Shown here in pieces: positions 13,972-20,989 of a stretch of DNA of 21,588 nucleotides (the stretch's first letter is position 1; each line of letters opens with the position of its first letter). This DNA is from AC-37 sp034663685 (GTDB taxonomy: Bacteria > Actinomycetota > Thermoleophilia > Solirubrobacterales > Thermoleophilaceae). A model generated the notes under the pieces. The model ran no database searches. It was not told the DNA's origin and saw nothing but the letters and a program-made list of their open reading frames with translations. The stretch covers positions 1 through 21,588 of the forward strand of contig JAXDJC010000173.1 in the NCBI GenBank assembly GCA_034663685.1, in the 5' to 3' direction. Position numbers and translations under genes: made by a program.

Positions 13972-15222
13972 ATGCGACGATTGCCCTGCACTCGCCGCGC
14001 CCTCGCTCTGCACGCGCTCCTCGTGGCAGCCGCCCTCCCGGCCGCTCCAGCCGCGGCCCAGAGCCAGGACGCCAAGCTCAAGACGGTCCTCACCCGCGAG
14101 ATGAAGGCCGGCGCGGCGGCCTCGGGGGCCTACGTGGTCGACGCCGACACCGGCACGGTCCTCTTCGGCTGGAAGTCGACCACCAGCCGGATCCTGGCGT
14201 CGAACACCAAGCTGTTCACCATCGGCGCCACGCTGGCCGCCCAGGGGCCCGGCGGGACGCTGGAGACGGGGGCGCTCGCATCGGGCACGCTCGACTCCGT
14301 CACGGGCACGCTCGCCGGCGACCTCTACCTCCACGGAGCCGGCGACCCGAGCTTCGGATCCGACGCCTACAACGGCCCGCGCTACGGCGGCGGGGCCAGC
14401 GCGGACGCCCTCGCCGCGCGGCTGGCGGACCGGGGCCTGAAGCGGGTGACCGGCCGGATCGTGGGCGACGAGTCGCTCTGGGACTCGCTGCGCGGCACGG
14501 CCTACTCGGGCTTTGCCGGCTCGGGCGACATCGGCGGTCCGCTCACGGCGCTCGCCTACAACCACGCCCGCACGTCCGCGGGCAGCTTCCAGGTCAACCC
14601 GCCGGTGTACGCCGCCACCCAATTCCAGGATGCCCTGCAGAAGGCGGGCGTGAAGGTGAGCGGGCAGCCGGCGGCCGGGCAGGCGCCGGACAGCGCCGTG
14701 AGCCTGGCGAGCGTCAGGTCGTCCCCGTTCTCGAAGCTGGTCCAGATCACCGGCGTGCGCTCGGAGAACTGGTTCGCCGAGATGCTGGCCAAGGGCCTGA
14801 CGATCGACGGCACGACACGTGCAGGGGCGGCCCAGGCGCGCCGGTTCGCGCGCTCCATGGGCTCGTCGGCGTCGGTGGTCGACGGGTCGGGTCTGTCGAG
14901 GTCCGACCGGGCCCCGCCCAGGGAGGTGGTGGACTTCCTCGTGGGCGAGCGCGCCCGGCCCGACGCGGCCGTGCTCGAGGGCGCGCTCCCGACCGCGGGC
15001 GTGAGCGGCACGCTGGCCGGCCGCATGCGCAGCGGCCCGGCGCACAACCGCTGCCACGCCAAGACCGGCACGCTCAGCGGCGTGACCGCGCTGTCGGGCT
15101 ACTGCCACACGCTCGGGGGCGCCACGCTCGCGTTCTCGATCCTGATGAACAACGCGAATGTCACGTCGGGGAGAGCCCGCCAGGACCGCATGGCCCAGGC
15201 CATCGCCGCATACCGGGGCTAG
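13972..15222 (+). CDS. dacB: D-alanyl-D-alanine carboxypeptidase/endopeptidase, PBP4 (peptidase S13) type
   Basis: 416 residues with a Sec signal peptide (hydrophobic ALHALLVAAALPAAPAAA, cleavage near residue 29). The three penicillin-binding motifs are present: SNTK (Ser77, Lys80), SEN (Ser264-Asn266, in the SDN position) and KTG (Lys364-Gly366). These enzymes trim D-Ala from peptidoglycan stem peptides or cut cross-links in the periplasm or wall space. The SxxK to SxN distance (187 residues) is shorter than in E. coli PBP4, so the inserted domains between the motifs appear reduced. Cysteines near the C-terminus (RCHAKTG, YCHTL) could form a disulfide. ATG 13972 follows a short leader without a Shine-Dalgarno. 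The J-domain gene begins 14 nt after the stop but has its own promoter-like hexamer. Confidence 0.88.
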   Translation: MRRLPCTRRALALHALLVAAALPAAPAAAQSQDAKLKTVLTREMKAGAAASGAYVVDADTGTVLFGWKSTTSRILASNTKLFTIGATLAAQGPGGTLETGALASGTLDSVTGTLAGDLYLHGAGDPSFGSDAYNGPRYGGGASADALAARLADRGLKRVTGRIVGDESLWDSLRGTAYSGFAGSGDIGGPLTALAYNHARTSAGSFQVNPPVYAATQFQDALQKAGVKVSGQPAAGQAPDSAVSLASVRSSPFSKLVQITGVRSENWFAEMLAKGLTIDGTTRAGAAQARRFARSMGSSASVVDGSGLSRSDRAPPREVVDFLVGERARPDAAVLEGALPTAGVSGTLAGRMRSGPAHNRCHAKTGTLSGVTALSGYCHTLGGATLAFSILMNNANVTSGRARQDRMAQAIAAYRG

Positions 15223-15223
15223 C

Positions 15224-15229
15224 TAGCCT
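15224..15229 (+). promoter_or_regulatory. -10-like hexamer TAGCCT, 7 nt before GTG 15237
   Basis: TAGCCT ends 7 nt before the GTG start of the J-domain gene, directly after the stop of the DD-peptidase gene. No Shine-Dalgarno is present, so a leaderless transcript is the simplest reading. Confidence 0.4.
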
Positions 15230-15236
15230 CGGTGTC

Positions 15237-16148
15237 GTGACGATCGATCAGGCCGTCCAGCTACTCGAGCTGAACCCGCCCGCCGACCTGCGGGACATCC
15301 AGCTAGCCCGCCGCACGATGGCGAAGCGCTGGCACCCGGACCGCGCCGCGCCGAGCCAGCGGCACGTGCACGAGCGGCAGATGAAGAGCATCAACTCCGC
15401 CGCCGACCTGCTCGAGACGCGCGTGGCCGACGCCGGCCCGATCACCACCGTCGACATCCGCGTGAGCGCCGACAGCTGGCGCCGGCAGCAGGCCGAGGCC
15501 GGCGAGCGGGCGTACGCCGCCGCGCAGAAGGAGCCGGAGACGCGCCGGGCGGGCACGTCGGCGGAGCGCTCGATCGTCTACCGCTACGTGCGCTCGGCGA
15601 GCTTCCCCGAGTGGGGGGTCGGCAGCATCGTGGACGTGCGCTTCAGCGGAGAGGGCGACGAGATCCAGCGCTGGGCGCACGTCGAGTTCGGATCCGGCAC
15701 GCACCTCCTCCCGGTGGACAACCTGATCTACGTGGACTTCCGCCAGCACGAGAAGGACGTCGAGCGCGCCGACCGCTTCCTGGCCGCCGCCCGCGACGCG
15801 GTCGCCGAGCGCAACCACGACCTCGCCATCCAGCGCCTCGTCTATGCCCGCAACGCCGACCCGCGGCGCCCCGAGATCCTGCGCCTGCTCGCGCAGCAGT
15901 ACCACCTCGCGGGGCGCCTGCGCGAGGCCGGGCGCTCGGTGCGCGACTGGATCCGGGCGGAGCCCGACAACCCGCTGGCCCACCGGCTGGCCTCGGCGAT
16001 CTACGCGGAGATGGGCGCCCACGACCTGGCGGCCGACGCCACGCGCGACGCCCGCGACGCCGAGCGGCGCGCCCCGCGCCCGCAGCTGCGCCGCGAGCGC
16101 CAGTCGCTGCCGCGGCGCAAGAAGCGCGCGCGCCGCCGAGCGGCGTAG
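15237..16148 (+). CDS. J-domain protein with SH3-like and TPR-like regions
   Basis: 303 residues from GTG 15237. Residues 2-60 form a compact J-domain: helix I (TIDQAVQLLEL), helix II (RDIQLARRTMAKRW), the HPD tripeptide (33-35) that stimulates Hsp70 ATPase, and helix III (RQMKSINSAADLLE). A linker follows. Residues 117-158 contain PEWGVGSIVDVRF and WAHVEFGSGTHLLPVDNLI, resembling small SH3-like barrels of the DUF3553/CarD sort. Residues 168-275 are helical pairs of TPR type (AIQRLVYARNADPRRPEILRLLAQQYHLAGRLREA). The tail is strongly basic (RRKKRARRRAA), which suggests nucleic-acid or ribosome contact. It lacks the Gly/Phe and zinc regions of true DnaJ, so it is a specialised co-chaperone. 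Client and partner are unknown. It converges on ligA across a palindromic gap. Confidence 0.75.
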   Translation: MTIDQAVQLLELNPPADLRDIQLARRTMAKRWHPDRAAPSQRHVHERQMKSINSAADLLETRVADAGPITTVDIRVSADSWRRQQAEAGERAYAAAQKEPETRRAGTSAERSIVYRYVRSASFPEWGVGSIVDVRFSGEGDEIQRWAHVEFGSGTHLLPVDNLIYVDFRQHEKDVERADRFLAAARDAVAERNHDLAIQRLVYARNADPRRPEILRLLAQQYHLAGRLREAGRSVRDWIRAEPDNPLAHRLASAIYAEMGAHDLAADATRDARDAERRAPRPQLRRERQSLPRRKKRARRRAA

Positions 16149-16167
16149 GCGCGCCTGGGAGCCGAGC

Positions 16168-16207
16168 CTGATCCCTTTTGCCCCCTATAGCGGGTAAAAG
16201 GGATCAG
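16168..16207. terminator. 40-bp near-perfect palindrome between convergent genes, probable bidirectional terminator
   Basis: Centred on CTATAG, 18 of 20 base pairs are complementary; the exceptions are 16180/16195 (G-T, still pairing as G-U in RNA) and 16184/16191 (C-C). The arms begin CTGATCCCTTTT and end AAAAGGGATCAG. It fills the 77-nt gap between the stops of the J-domain gene and ligA, so a hairpin ending transcription from both sides is the natural reading. The T/A-rich blocks inside the stem, rather than a separate U-tract after it, are unlike a standard intrinsic terminator. A dispersed palindromic repeat or a protein-binding site is also possible. Confidence 0.65.
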
Positions 16208-16225
16208 CGACGCAGAAATAGCGCT

Positions 16226-18274
16226 CTATGCGCCGCCGTTCTCAGGCGCGACCGCTTGCTCCGGCTCGCCGTCGAGCAGCGCGCGCAGGCGCTCCTCGTC
16301 GATCACCTCCACCCCCGCCTGCTCCGCCTTCGCCAGCTTGGAGCCCGGCTCCGCGCCGGCCACCACGTAGCTCGTCTTCTTCGACACCGAGCCGGTCACC
16401 TTGCCGCCCGCGGCCTCGATCAGCTCGGTCGCCCGCTCACGGGAGAGGTCGGGCAGGGTGCCGGTGAGCACGAAGGTGAGCCCCACGAGCGGCCCCTCGG
16501 TGCCCGGGATCGGCCCCTCCTCCTCCATCTTCAGGCCGTGGCCGCGGAGGCGCTCGATCAGCTCGCGCGTGCGCTCCTCGGCCAGCGTTTCCACGATCGT
16601 GGCGGCCAGCACGTCGCCGATCCCGGGCGTCTCCACGATCGCCTCGGGCGAGGCGGCCATCAGCGCGTCCATGGAGCGGAACTGGCCGGCGAGGTTGCGG
16701 GCGTTCACGTAGCCGATGCCGGGGATCCCGAGCGCGTAGAGCACGCGGAAGAACGGCACCTCCTTCGACCCCTCGATCGCGGCGAGCAGGTTGCGCGCCG
16801 AGATCTCGCCGAGGCCCTCGAGCCCCACCAGCTGCTCCTCGCGCAGCTCGTAGATGCCGGCCACGTCCTCGATCAGCCCGTCGGTGAGGAAGCGGTGGGC
16901 CTGCTTCTCGCCCAGGCCGTCGATGTCCATCGCGCCCTTCGACACGAAGTGCTTGACCGACTGGAAGATCTGGCCGGGGCAGGAGGCGCGGTTGGGGCAG
17001 ATGGTGAACACGGCGTCCTCGGGCTTGACCGTGGGGGTGCCGCAGGCCGGGCAGGTGGCCGGCGGCTGCGGCGGCTCCGAACGCTTTCTGCGCCGCTGCG
17101 CCTGCGGCGTGGGCGAGACCACCTGCGGGATCACGTCGCCCGCGCGCATCACGATCACCTCGTCGCCGTCGCGCACGTCCTTGCGGCGCAGGTCCTCCTC
17201 GTTGTGCAGCGTGGCGAGCCTCACCGTCACGCCCGAGACCTGCACCGGCTCGAGGTTGGCGAACGGCACCATGTGGCCGGTCCGCCCCACGTTCCACATG
17301 ACCGAGCGCAGGGTGGTGGTGGCCGTCATCGGCGCGAACTTCCAGGCGATCGCGCCGCGGGGCTCGCGTCCCACCACGCCCAGGTCGCGCTGGAGGGCGA
17401 GGTCGTCCACCTTCACCACCACGCCGTCGATCTCGTAGTCGAGCGACTCGCGGTCGGTCTCCCAGCGCCGGCACTCTGCAACGAGTGACTCGAGGTCCTC
17501 GTGCACCTTGGTGTCCGGCGCGACCTTGAAGCCATGGTCGCGGAGCCACTGGAGGGCCTCGCTGTGGCGGTCGAACGAGATGCCCTCGACGGTCCCGATC
17601 CCGTAGCACCACATCGACAGGGGGCGCGCCGCCGCCAGCGCGGGGTCGAGCTGGCGGATCGAGCCGGCGGCGCTGTTGCGCGGGTTGGCGAAGGTCGGCT
17701 CCCCGGCTTCGGCCCGCTGCTCGTTCAGCCGGGCGAAGGCGGAGCGCGGCAGGTAGACCTCGCCGCGAACCTCCAGCAGCGGCGGCGCATGATCGATCCG
17801 CAGCGGGATCACCGCGATGGTCCGGAGGTTCTGGGTCACGTCCTCGCCGATCTCGCCGTCGCCGCGCGTGGCCCCGCGCACGAACACGCCGTCCTCGTAG
17901 ACCAGCGAGATCGCCAGCCCGTCGATCTTCGGCTCGGTCCCGTAGGTGATCTCCGGCGCGTCCTCCCCCGCGAGCTTGCGCACCCGCGCGTCCCACGCGC
18001 GCAGCTCCTCCTCGTTGCGCGCGTTGGCGAGCGAGAGCATCGGCTGGAGGTGCTTCACCGGCTCGAACTTCTCGAGCGGCTTGGCCCCCACCCGCTGAGT
18101 GGGCGAGTCGGGCGTGCGCAGCTCCGGGTGCTCGGCCTCGAGCTCGCGCAGCTCGTTCAGCAGCGCGTCGTACTCGTCGTCGCCGATCTCCGGCTCGTCG
18201 AGCACGTAGTAGCGGTGGTTGTGGTGCTCGAGCTCGCGGCGCAGCTCGGCCGCGCGCTTGGCCGCCTTACTCAA
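16226..18274 (-). CDS. ligA: NAD-dependent DNA ligase LigA
   Basis: 682 residues, full length. Domains in order are: Ia (HHNHRYYVLDEPEIGDDEYD, NMN binding), nucleotidyltransferase with the AMP-accepting lysine in EPKIDG (Lys116), OB fold (roughly 325-400, with GDEVIVMRAGDVIP), a four-cysteine zinc finger (Cys408, Cys411, Cys426, Cys432), helix-hairpin-helix repeats (about 440-580) and a C-terminal BRCT domain (GLTFVLTGTLPDLSRERATELIE). It seals nicks in replication and repair using NAD. The TTG start at 18274 is the first possible start after an in-frame stop, and it overlaps the end of surE by 8 nt; AAGAGG sits immediately before it. It is the last gene of the leftward operon and ends before the palindrome. 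The tail after the BRCT (DGEPEQAVAPENGGA) is short and disordered. Confidence 0.97.
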   Translation of the reverse strand: MSKAAKRAAELRRELEHHNHRYYVLDEPEIGDDEYDALLNELRELEAEHPELRTPDSPTQRVGAKPLEKFEPVKHLQPMLSLANARNEEELRAWDARVRKLAGEDAPEITYGTEPKIDGLAISLVYEDGVFVRGATRGDGEIGEDVTQNLRTIAVIPLRIDHAPPLLEVRGEVYLPRSAFARLNEQRAEAGEPTFANPRNSAAGSIRQLDPALAAARPLSMWCYGIGTVEGISFDRHSEALQWLRDHGFKVAPDTKVHEDLESLVAECRRWETDRESLDYEIDGVVVKVDDLALQRDLGVVGREPRGAIAWKFAPMTATTTLRSVMWNVGRTGHMVPFANLEPVQVSGVTVRLATLHNEEDLRRKDVRDGDEVIVMRAGDVIPQVVSPTPQAQRRRKRSEPPQPPATCPACGTPTVKPEDAVFTICPNRASCPGQIFQSVKHFVSKGAMDIDGLGEKQAHRFLTDGLIEDVAGIYELREEQLVGLEGLGEISARNLLAAIEGSKEVPFFRVLYALGIPGIGYVNARNLAGQFRSMDALMAASPEAIVETPGIGDVLAATIVETLAEERTRELIERLRGHGLKMEEEGPIPGTEGPLVGLTFVLTGTLPDLSRERATELIEAAGGKVTGSVSKKTSYVVAGAEPGSKLAKAEQAGVEVIDEERLRALLDGEPEQAVAPENGGA

Positions 18275-19079
18275 CCTCTTGCGCGGCCGGGGCGATCAGC
18301 GAGTCCAGGTCGAACCCGGAGAGCGCCTCTATGCCCGCCTGGTCGGTGAGGTCGAAGTGGAGCGGCGTGACCGCGATCAGCCCCTCCGACAGCGCGGCGA
18401 AGTCCGTGCCCTCCTCCTCGTGGTGGCCGGGGCGCTCGCCGTAGATCCGGTAGCGCTTGCGGCCGTCGTCGCCCTCCTCCACCAGCTCGAGCTTGTCGCG
18501 GTAGATCCGCTTGCCCAGGCGGCAGACGCGTGCTCCCCTGGCGTCGCCGGACGGCACGTTCACGTTGAGCAGCGTGCCCTCCGGCACGGGCACGTCCTCC
18601 AGCCCCTCGACCAGCCGCGCCACGAACGCCGCGCCCTCGCCGAACTCGAACCGCAGGCCGGCGCGGAAGTCCATCTCCCCCCCGGTCGACTGCTGCGAGG
18701 CGGCGATGGCGGGGATGCCGAGCACCACGCCCTCGAGCGCGGCCGCCACCGTGCCCGAGTAGGTGATGTCGTCGCCGAGGTTGGTGCCGTGGTTGATGCC
18801 GGAGACGATCAGGTCGGGTGCCTCGGTCAGCCCGAGCACGGAGAAGCGCACGCAGTCCACGGGCGTGCCGTCGGTCGCGTAGCCGGTGGTGCCGTCGTCG
18901 AACTCGATCTCCTCCACCCACAGCGGCTGCCGGGTGGTGATGCTGCGCGCCGTGGCGCTGCGGTTCGAGTTGGGCGCGATCACCGACAGCTCGATCCCGG
19001 GAACGCCGAGCAGAGCCCTGCGCAGGACATTGAGCCCGGTGGCCTGGATGCCGTCGTCGTTTGTGAGAAGGACCTTCAC
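18267..19079 (-). CDS. surE: 5'/3'-nucleotidase SurE
   Basis: 270 residues. The metal-binding N-terminus LLTNDDG (Asn7, Asp8, Asp9), APNSNRSA (Ser41) and SGINHGTNLGDDITYSGTV (Asn96) are the complete SurE signature. Family members are divalent-metal-dependent phosphatases acting on nucleoside monophosphates, linked to survival in stationary phase. The start is GTG 19079, which overlaps the truA stop as GTGA, with CCGGAG about 7 nt upstream; translation is therefore coupled to truA. The end overlaps ligA by 8 nt. The C-terminal extension FDLDSLIAPAAQEVE shows nothing special. The protein is cytoplasmic and slightly longer than the E. coli protein. Confidence 0.95.
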   Translation of the reverse strand: MKVLLTNDDGIQATGLNVLRRALLGVPGIELSVIAPNSNRSATARSITTRQPLWVEEIEFDDGTTGYATDGTPVDCVRFSVLGLTEAPDLIVSGINHGTNLGDDITYSGTVAAALEGVVLGIPAIAASQQSTGGEMDFRAGLRFEFGEGAAFVARLVEGLEDVPVPEGTLLNVNVPSGDARGARVCRLGKRIYRDKLELVEEGDDGRKRYRIYGERPGHHEEEGTDFAALSEGLIAVTPLHFDLTDQAGIEALSGFDLDSLIAPAAQEVE

Positions 19080-19813
19080 GAGTGCTCCGGCTGAGGATAT
19101 GTAACGGACTCGAGGTAGAGCCCGTGCGGGGGTGCGGTGTCGCCGCCCTCGCTGCGCGGGCGGCCCTCGAGCAGCTCCGCGAGCCAGTCGAGCTCGCGCC
19201 GGCCGCTGGCCACGGCCAGCATCGAGCCCACCAGCGTGCGCACCATGTGGCGCATGAACGTGTCCGCCTCCACCCAGAAGGCGAGCACATCGCCGGGCTC
19301 CTGCAGCCACTCCGCCCGCGTGATGCTGCGGTCGAAGCGCTGGTGGTAGGTGTCGGTCGGTGTGAAGGCCGTGAAGTCATGGCTGCCGGGGAGCAGAGCC
19401 GCGCAGCGCACGAGCAGCTCCCGGTCGAGCGGGTGCGGCCAGTGGAGTGCGCGGCCCTGCTCGAACGGGCTCGCCTCCCGCCGCGCGTGCACGCGGTAGC
19501 GATAGGTGCGTGCGAGCGCGTGGCGGCGCGCATCGAAGCCGTCCGGGGCGGGCTCGCTCGTGACCACGCGCACATCGTGGGGCAGCGCGCCGTTGATGGC
19601 CCCCGCGGGCGCCGGATCCCCCGGGTGGCTCGCCACCTGGCCCCGGGCGTGCACGCCGGTGTCGGTGCGCCCCGCCACGGTGAGCTTCGCCGGCTCGCGC
19701 CGGACCCGCGCGAGTGCCTCCTCCAGCACGCCCTCGACGGTGCGCCGGCCCGGCTGCCTGGCCCAGCCGCTGAACCCGCCGCCGTCGTACTCGATCAGCA
19801 GCCGGGCGGTCAG
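19076..19813 (-). CDS. truA: tRNA pseudouridine synthase A (TruA), apparent CTG start
   Basis: 245 residues. The N-terminal LLIEYDGGGFSGWARQP, the catalytic aspartate in AGRTDTGVHARGQV (Asp51), FDARRHALARTYRYRVH and the C-terminal FMRHMVRTLVGSML are the TruA hallmarks. The enzyme isomerises uridines 38-40 in the tRNA anticodon stem. No ATG, GTG or TTG occurs in frame near the conserved N-terminus. The only sensible start is CTG 19813 (LTARLLIEYDG), which overlaps the upstream TGA as CTGA and is preceded by a good AGGAAGAG. The next in-frame GTG downstream would delete the YDG and GW motifs. The function call is secure; the start codon is inferred. It is coupled on both sides within the rplQ-ligA operon. 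Confidence 0.93.
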   Translation of the reverse strand: MTARLLIEYDGGGFSGWARQPGRRTVEGVLEEALARVRREPAKLTVAGRTDTGVHARGQVASHPGDPAPAGAINGALPHDVRVVTSEPAPDGFDARRHALARTYRYRVHARREASPFEQGRALHWPHPLDRELLVRCAALLPGSHDFTAFTPTDTYHQRFDRSITRAEWLQEPGDVLAFWVEADTFMRHMVRTLVGSMLAVASGRRELDWLAELLEGRPRSEGGDTAPPHGLYLESVTYPQPEHS

Positions 19814-20616
19814 CTCTTCCTGCGCGCGACGACGATCGAGAAGTCCGCGTCGATGTCCACGGAGCCGTCGTCGGCCTTGTTGAACCGCTGGACCAGCTCG
19901 AGCATCTCCATCGCCATCGCCTGGCGCTTGTCCTCGGCAACCGCCGACTGGCGCGGGCCGGCGTTCTGGAAGAACTCGGCCATGGCCTGTAGCGACTCGA
20001 ACCGCCACTTGAGCGAGGTGGGCTGCACGCGGATGTCGTCCGCGTACGGGCCGAAGCGCTCGCGCACGTGCTCCTCCACGCCCCACAGGGACGACGGCCT
20101 GACGCCCTCGGGCTCCGGGGCCCGATACCGGTTGAGGATCTCGAAGAACCCGGCCTGGAAGCCCTCCGGGCGCCAGTTGGCCATGCCGACGACCCCGCCC
20201 GGCCGCACGACCCGGAACAGTTCGGCCGCCACCCGCTCGGGACGCGGCGCGAACATCGCGCCGAACACCGACACCACGGCGTCGAAGGACCCGTCCTCGA
20301 ACGGGAGCTCCTGGGCGTCGGCCTCGACCCACTCGATGTCGAGCCCCTCGGCGGCCACCCGCTCGCGCCCCTGCTCGACCTGCAGCGGCGCGAAGTCCGA
20401 GGCCACGGCCTCGGCACCGGCGTGCACCGCCTCCACGGCGGCGTTGCCGTTGCCCGCGCCCACGTCGAGCACGCGCATTCCCGCACCGATCCCGCAGGCG
20501 GCCACCAGCTCGGCCGCCGCCGGCCTCAGCCGCTCGCCGAGCGGCGCGTAGGAGTTCTCACCCCACGAGGCGCGCGCCTCGGCCTGCGCCTCGTCTATCG
20601 AGGGCCGGTCCGTCAG
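19810..20616 (-). CDS. SAM-dependent methyltransferase (UbiE/class I type), apparent CTG start
   Basis: 268 residues when begun at CTG 20616. Class I motifs: motif I VLDVGAGNGN (from residue 49), the acidic end of strand two in ASDFAP, motif II region ADAQELPFEDGSFDAVVSVFG, and motif III ELFRVVRPGGVV. The segment before motif I (ASWGENSYAPLGERLRPAAAELV) matches the usual N-terminal helix of UbiE-like enzymes, which a GTG start at 20505 (231 residues) would delete. Upstream of that GTG no ATG, GTG or TTG occurs in frame. CTG 20616 overlaps the rplQ TGA as CTGA. The substrate is unknown: position between rplQ and truA hints at a translation-related target, but the sequence resembles small-molecule methyltransferases. 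An ATA at codon 7 is a weaker alternative start. Confidence 0.8.
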   Translation of the reverse strand: MTDRPSIDEAQAEARASWGENSYAPLGERLRPAAAELVAACGIGAGMRVLDVGAGNGNAAVEAVHAGAEAVASDFAPLQVEQGRERVAAEGLDIEWVEADAQELPFEDGSFDAVVSVFGAMFAPRPERVAAELFRVVRPGGVVGMANWRPEGFQAGFFEILNRYRAPEPEGVRPSSLWGVEEHVRERFGPYADDIRVQPTSLKWRFESLQAMAEFFQNAGPRQSAVAEDKRQAMAMEMLELVQRFNKADDGSVDIDADFSIVVARRKS

Positions 20617-20966
20617 ACCAGCTCGAGGTAGACCATCTCGGTGGCGTCCGAGTGGCGCGGCCCGAGCTTGAGGATCCGCGTGTAGCCGCCGTTGCGCTCG
20701 GCGTACCGAGGGGCGATCTCCTCGAACAGCTTGTAGACCACGAACTTGTCCTGCCCGAGCGCGGACAGCGCCTGGCGCCGCGCGTGGAGATCGCCGCGCT
20801 TGGCGAGCGTGATCAGCTTCTCGACCTCGGGCGCGACCGCCTTGGCCTTCGCCTCGGTGGTCTTGATCCGCTCGTGGTTGAAGACCTCGCGCGAGAGGTT
20901 CATGAAGAGCGCCTTGCGGTGCGAGGCGCTCCTCGACAGCTTGTTGCGGGTGCGCTGGTGGCGCAT
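20613..20966 (-). CDS. rplQ: 50S ribosomal protein L17
   Basis: 117 residues, normal length. The N-terminus MRHQRTRNKLSRSASHRKALFMNL and the central HERIKTTEAKAKAVAPEVEKLITLAKRG are the L17 signature; the end (MVYLELV) is standard. L17 sits near the peptide exit tunnel of the large subunit. The ATG at 20966 follows the rpoA stop by 23 nt, with only a weak ribosome binding site visible, in the usual rpoA-rplQ arrangement. The stop TGA is overlapped by the proposed CTG start of the methyltransferase gene. Confidence 0.97.
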   Translation of the reverse strand: MRHQRTRNKLSRSASHRKALFMNLSREVFNHERIKTTEAKAKAVAPEVEKLITLAKRGDLHARRQALSALGQDKFVVYKLFEEIAPRYAERNGGYTRILKLGPRHSDATEMVYLELV

Positions 20967-20989
20967 GACGTCGGAGACCCTAGCCGGGA

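Noticed and set aside
19810..20505. GTG 20505 as the methyltransferase start
   Set aside because: It cuts off the conserved N-terminal helix (ASWGENSYAPLGERL...) that precedes motif I in this family and would leave a 111-nt untranslated gap in an otherwise overlapping operon.
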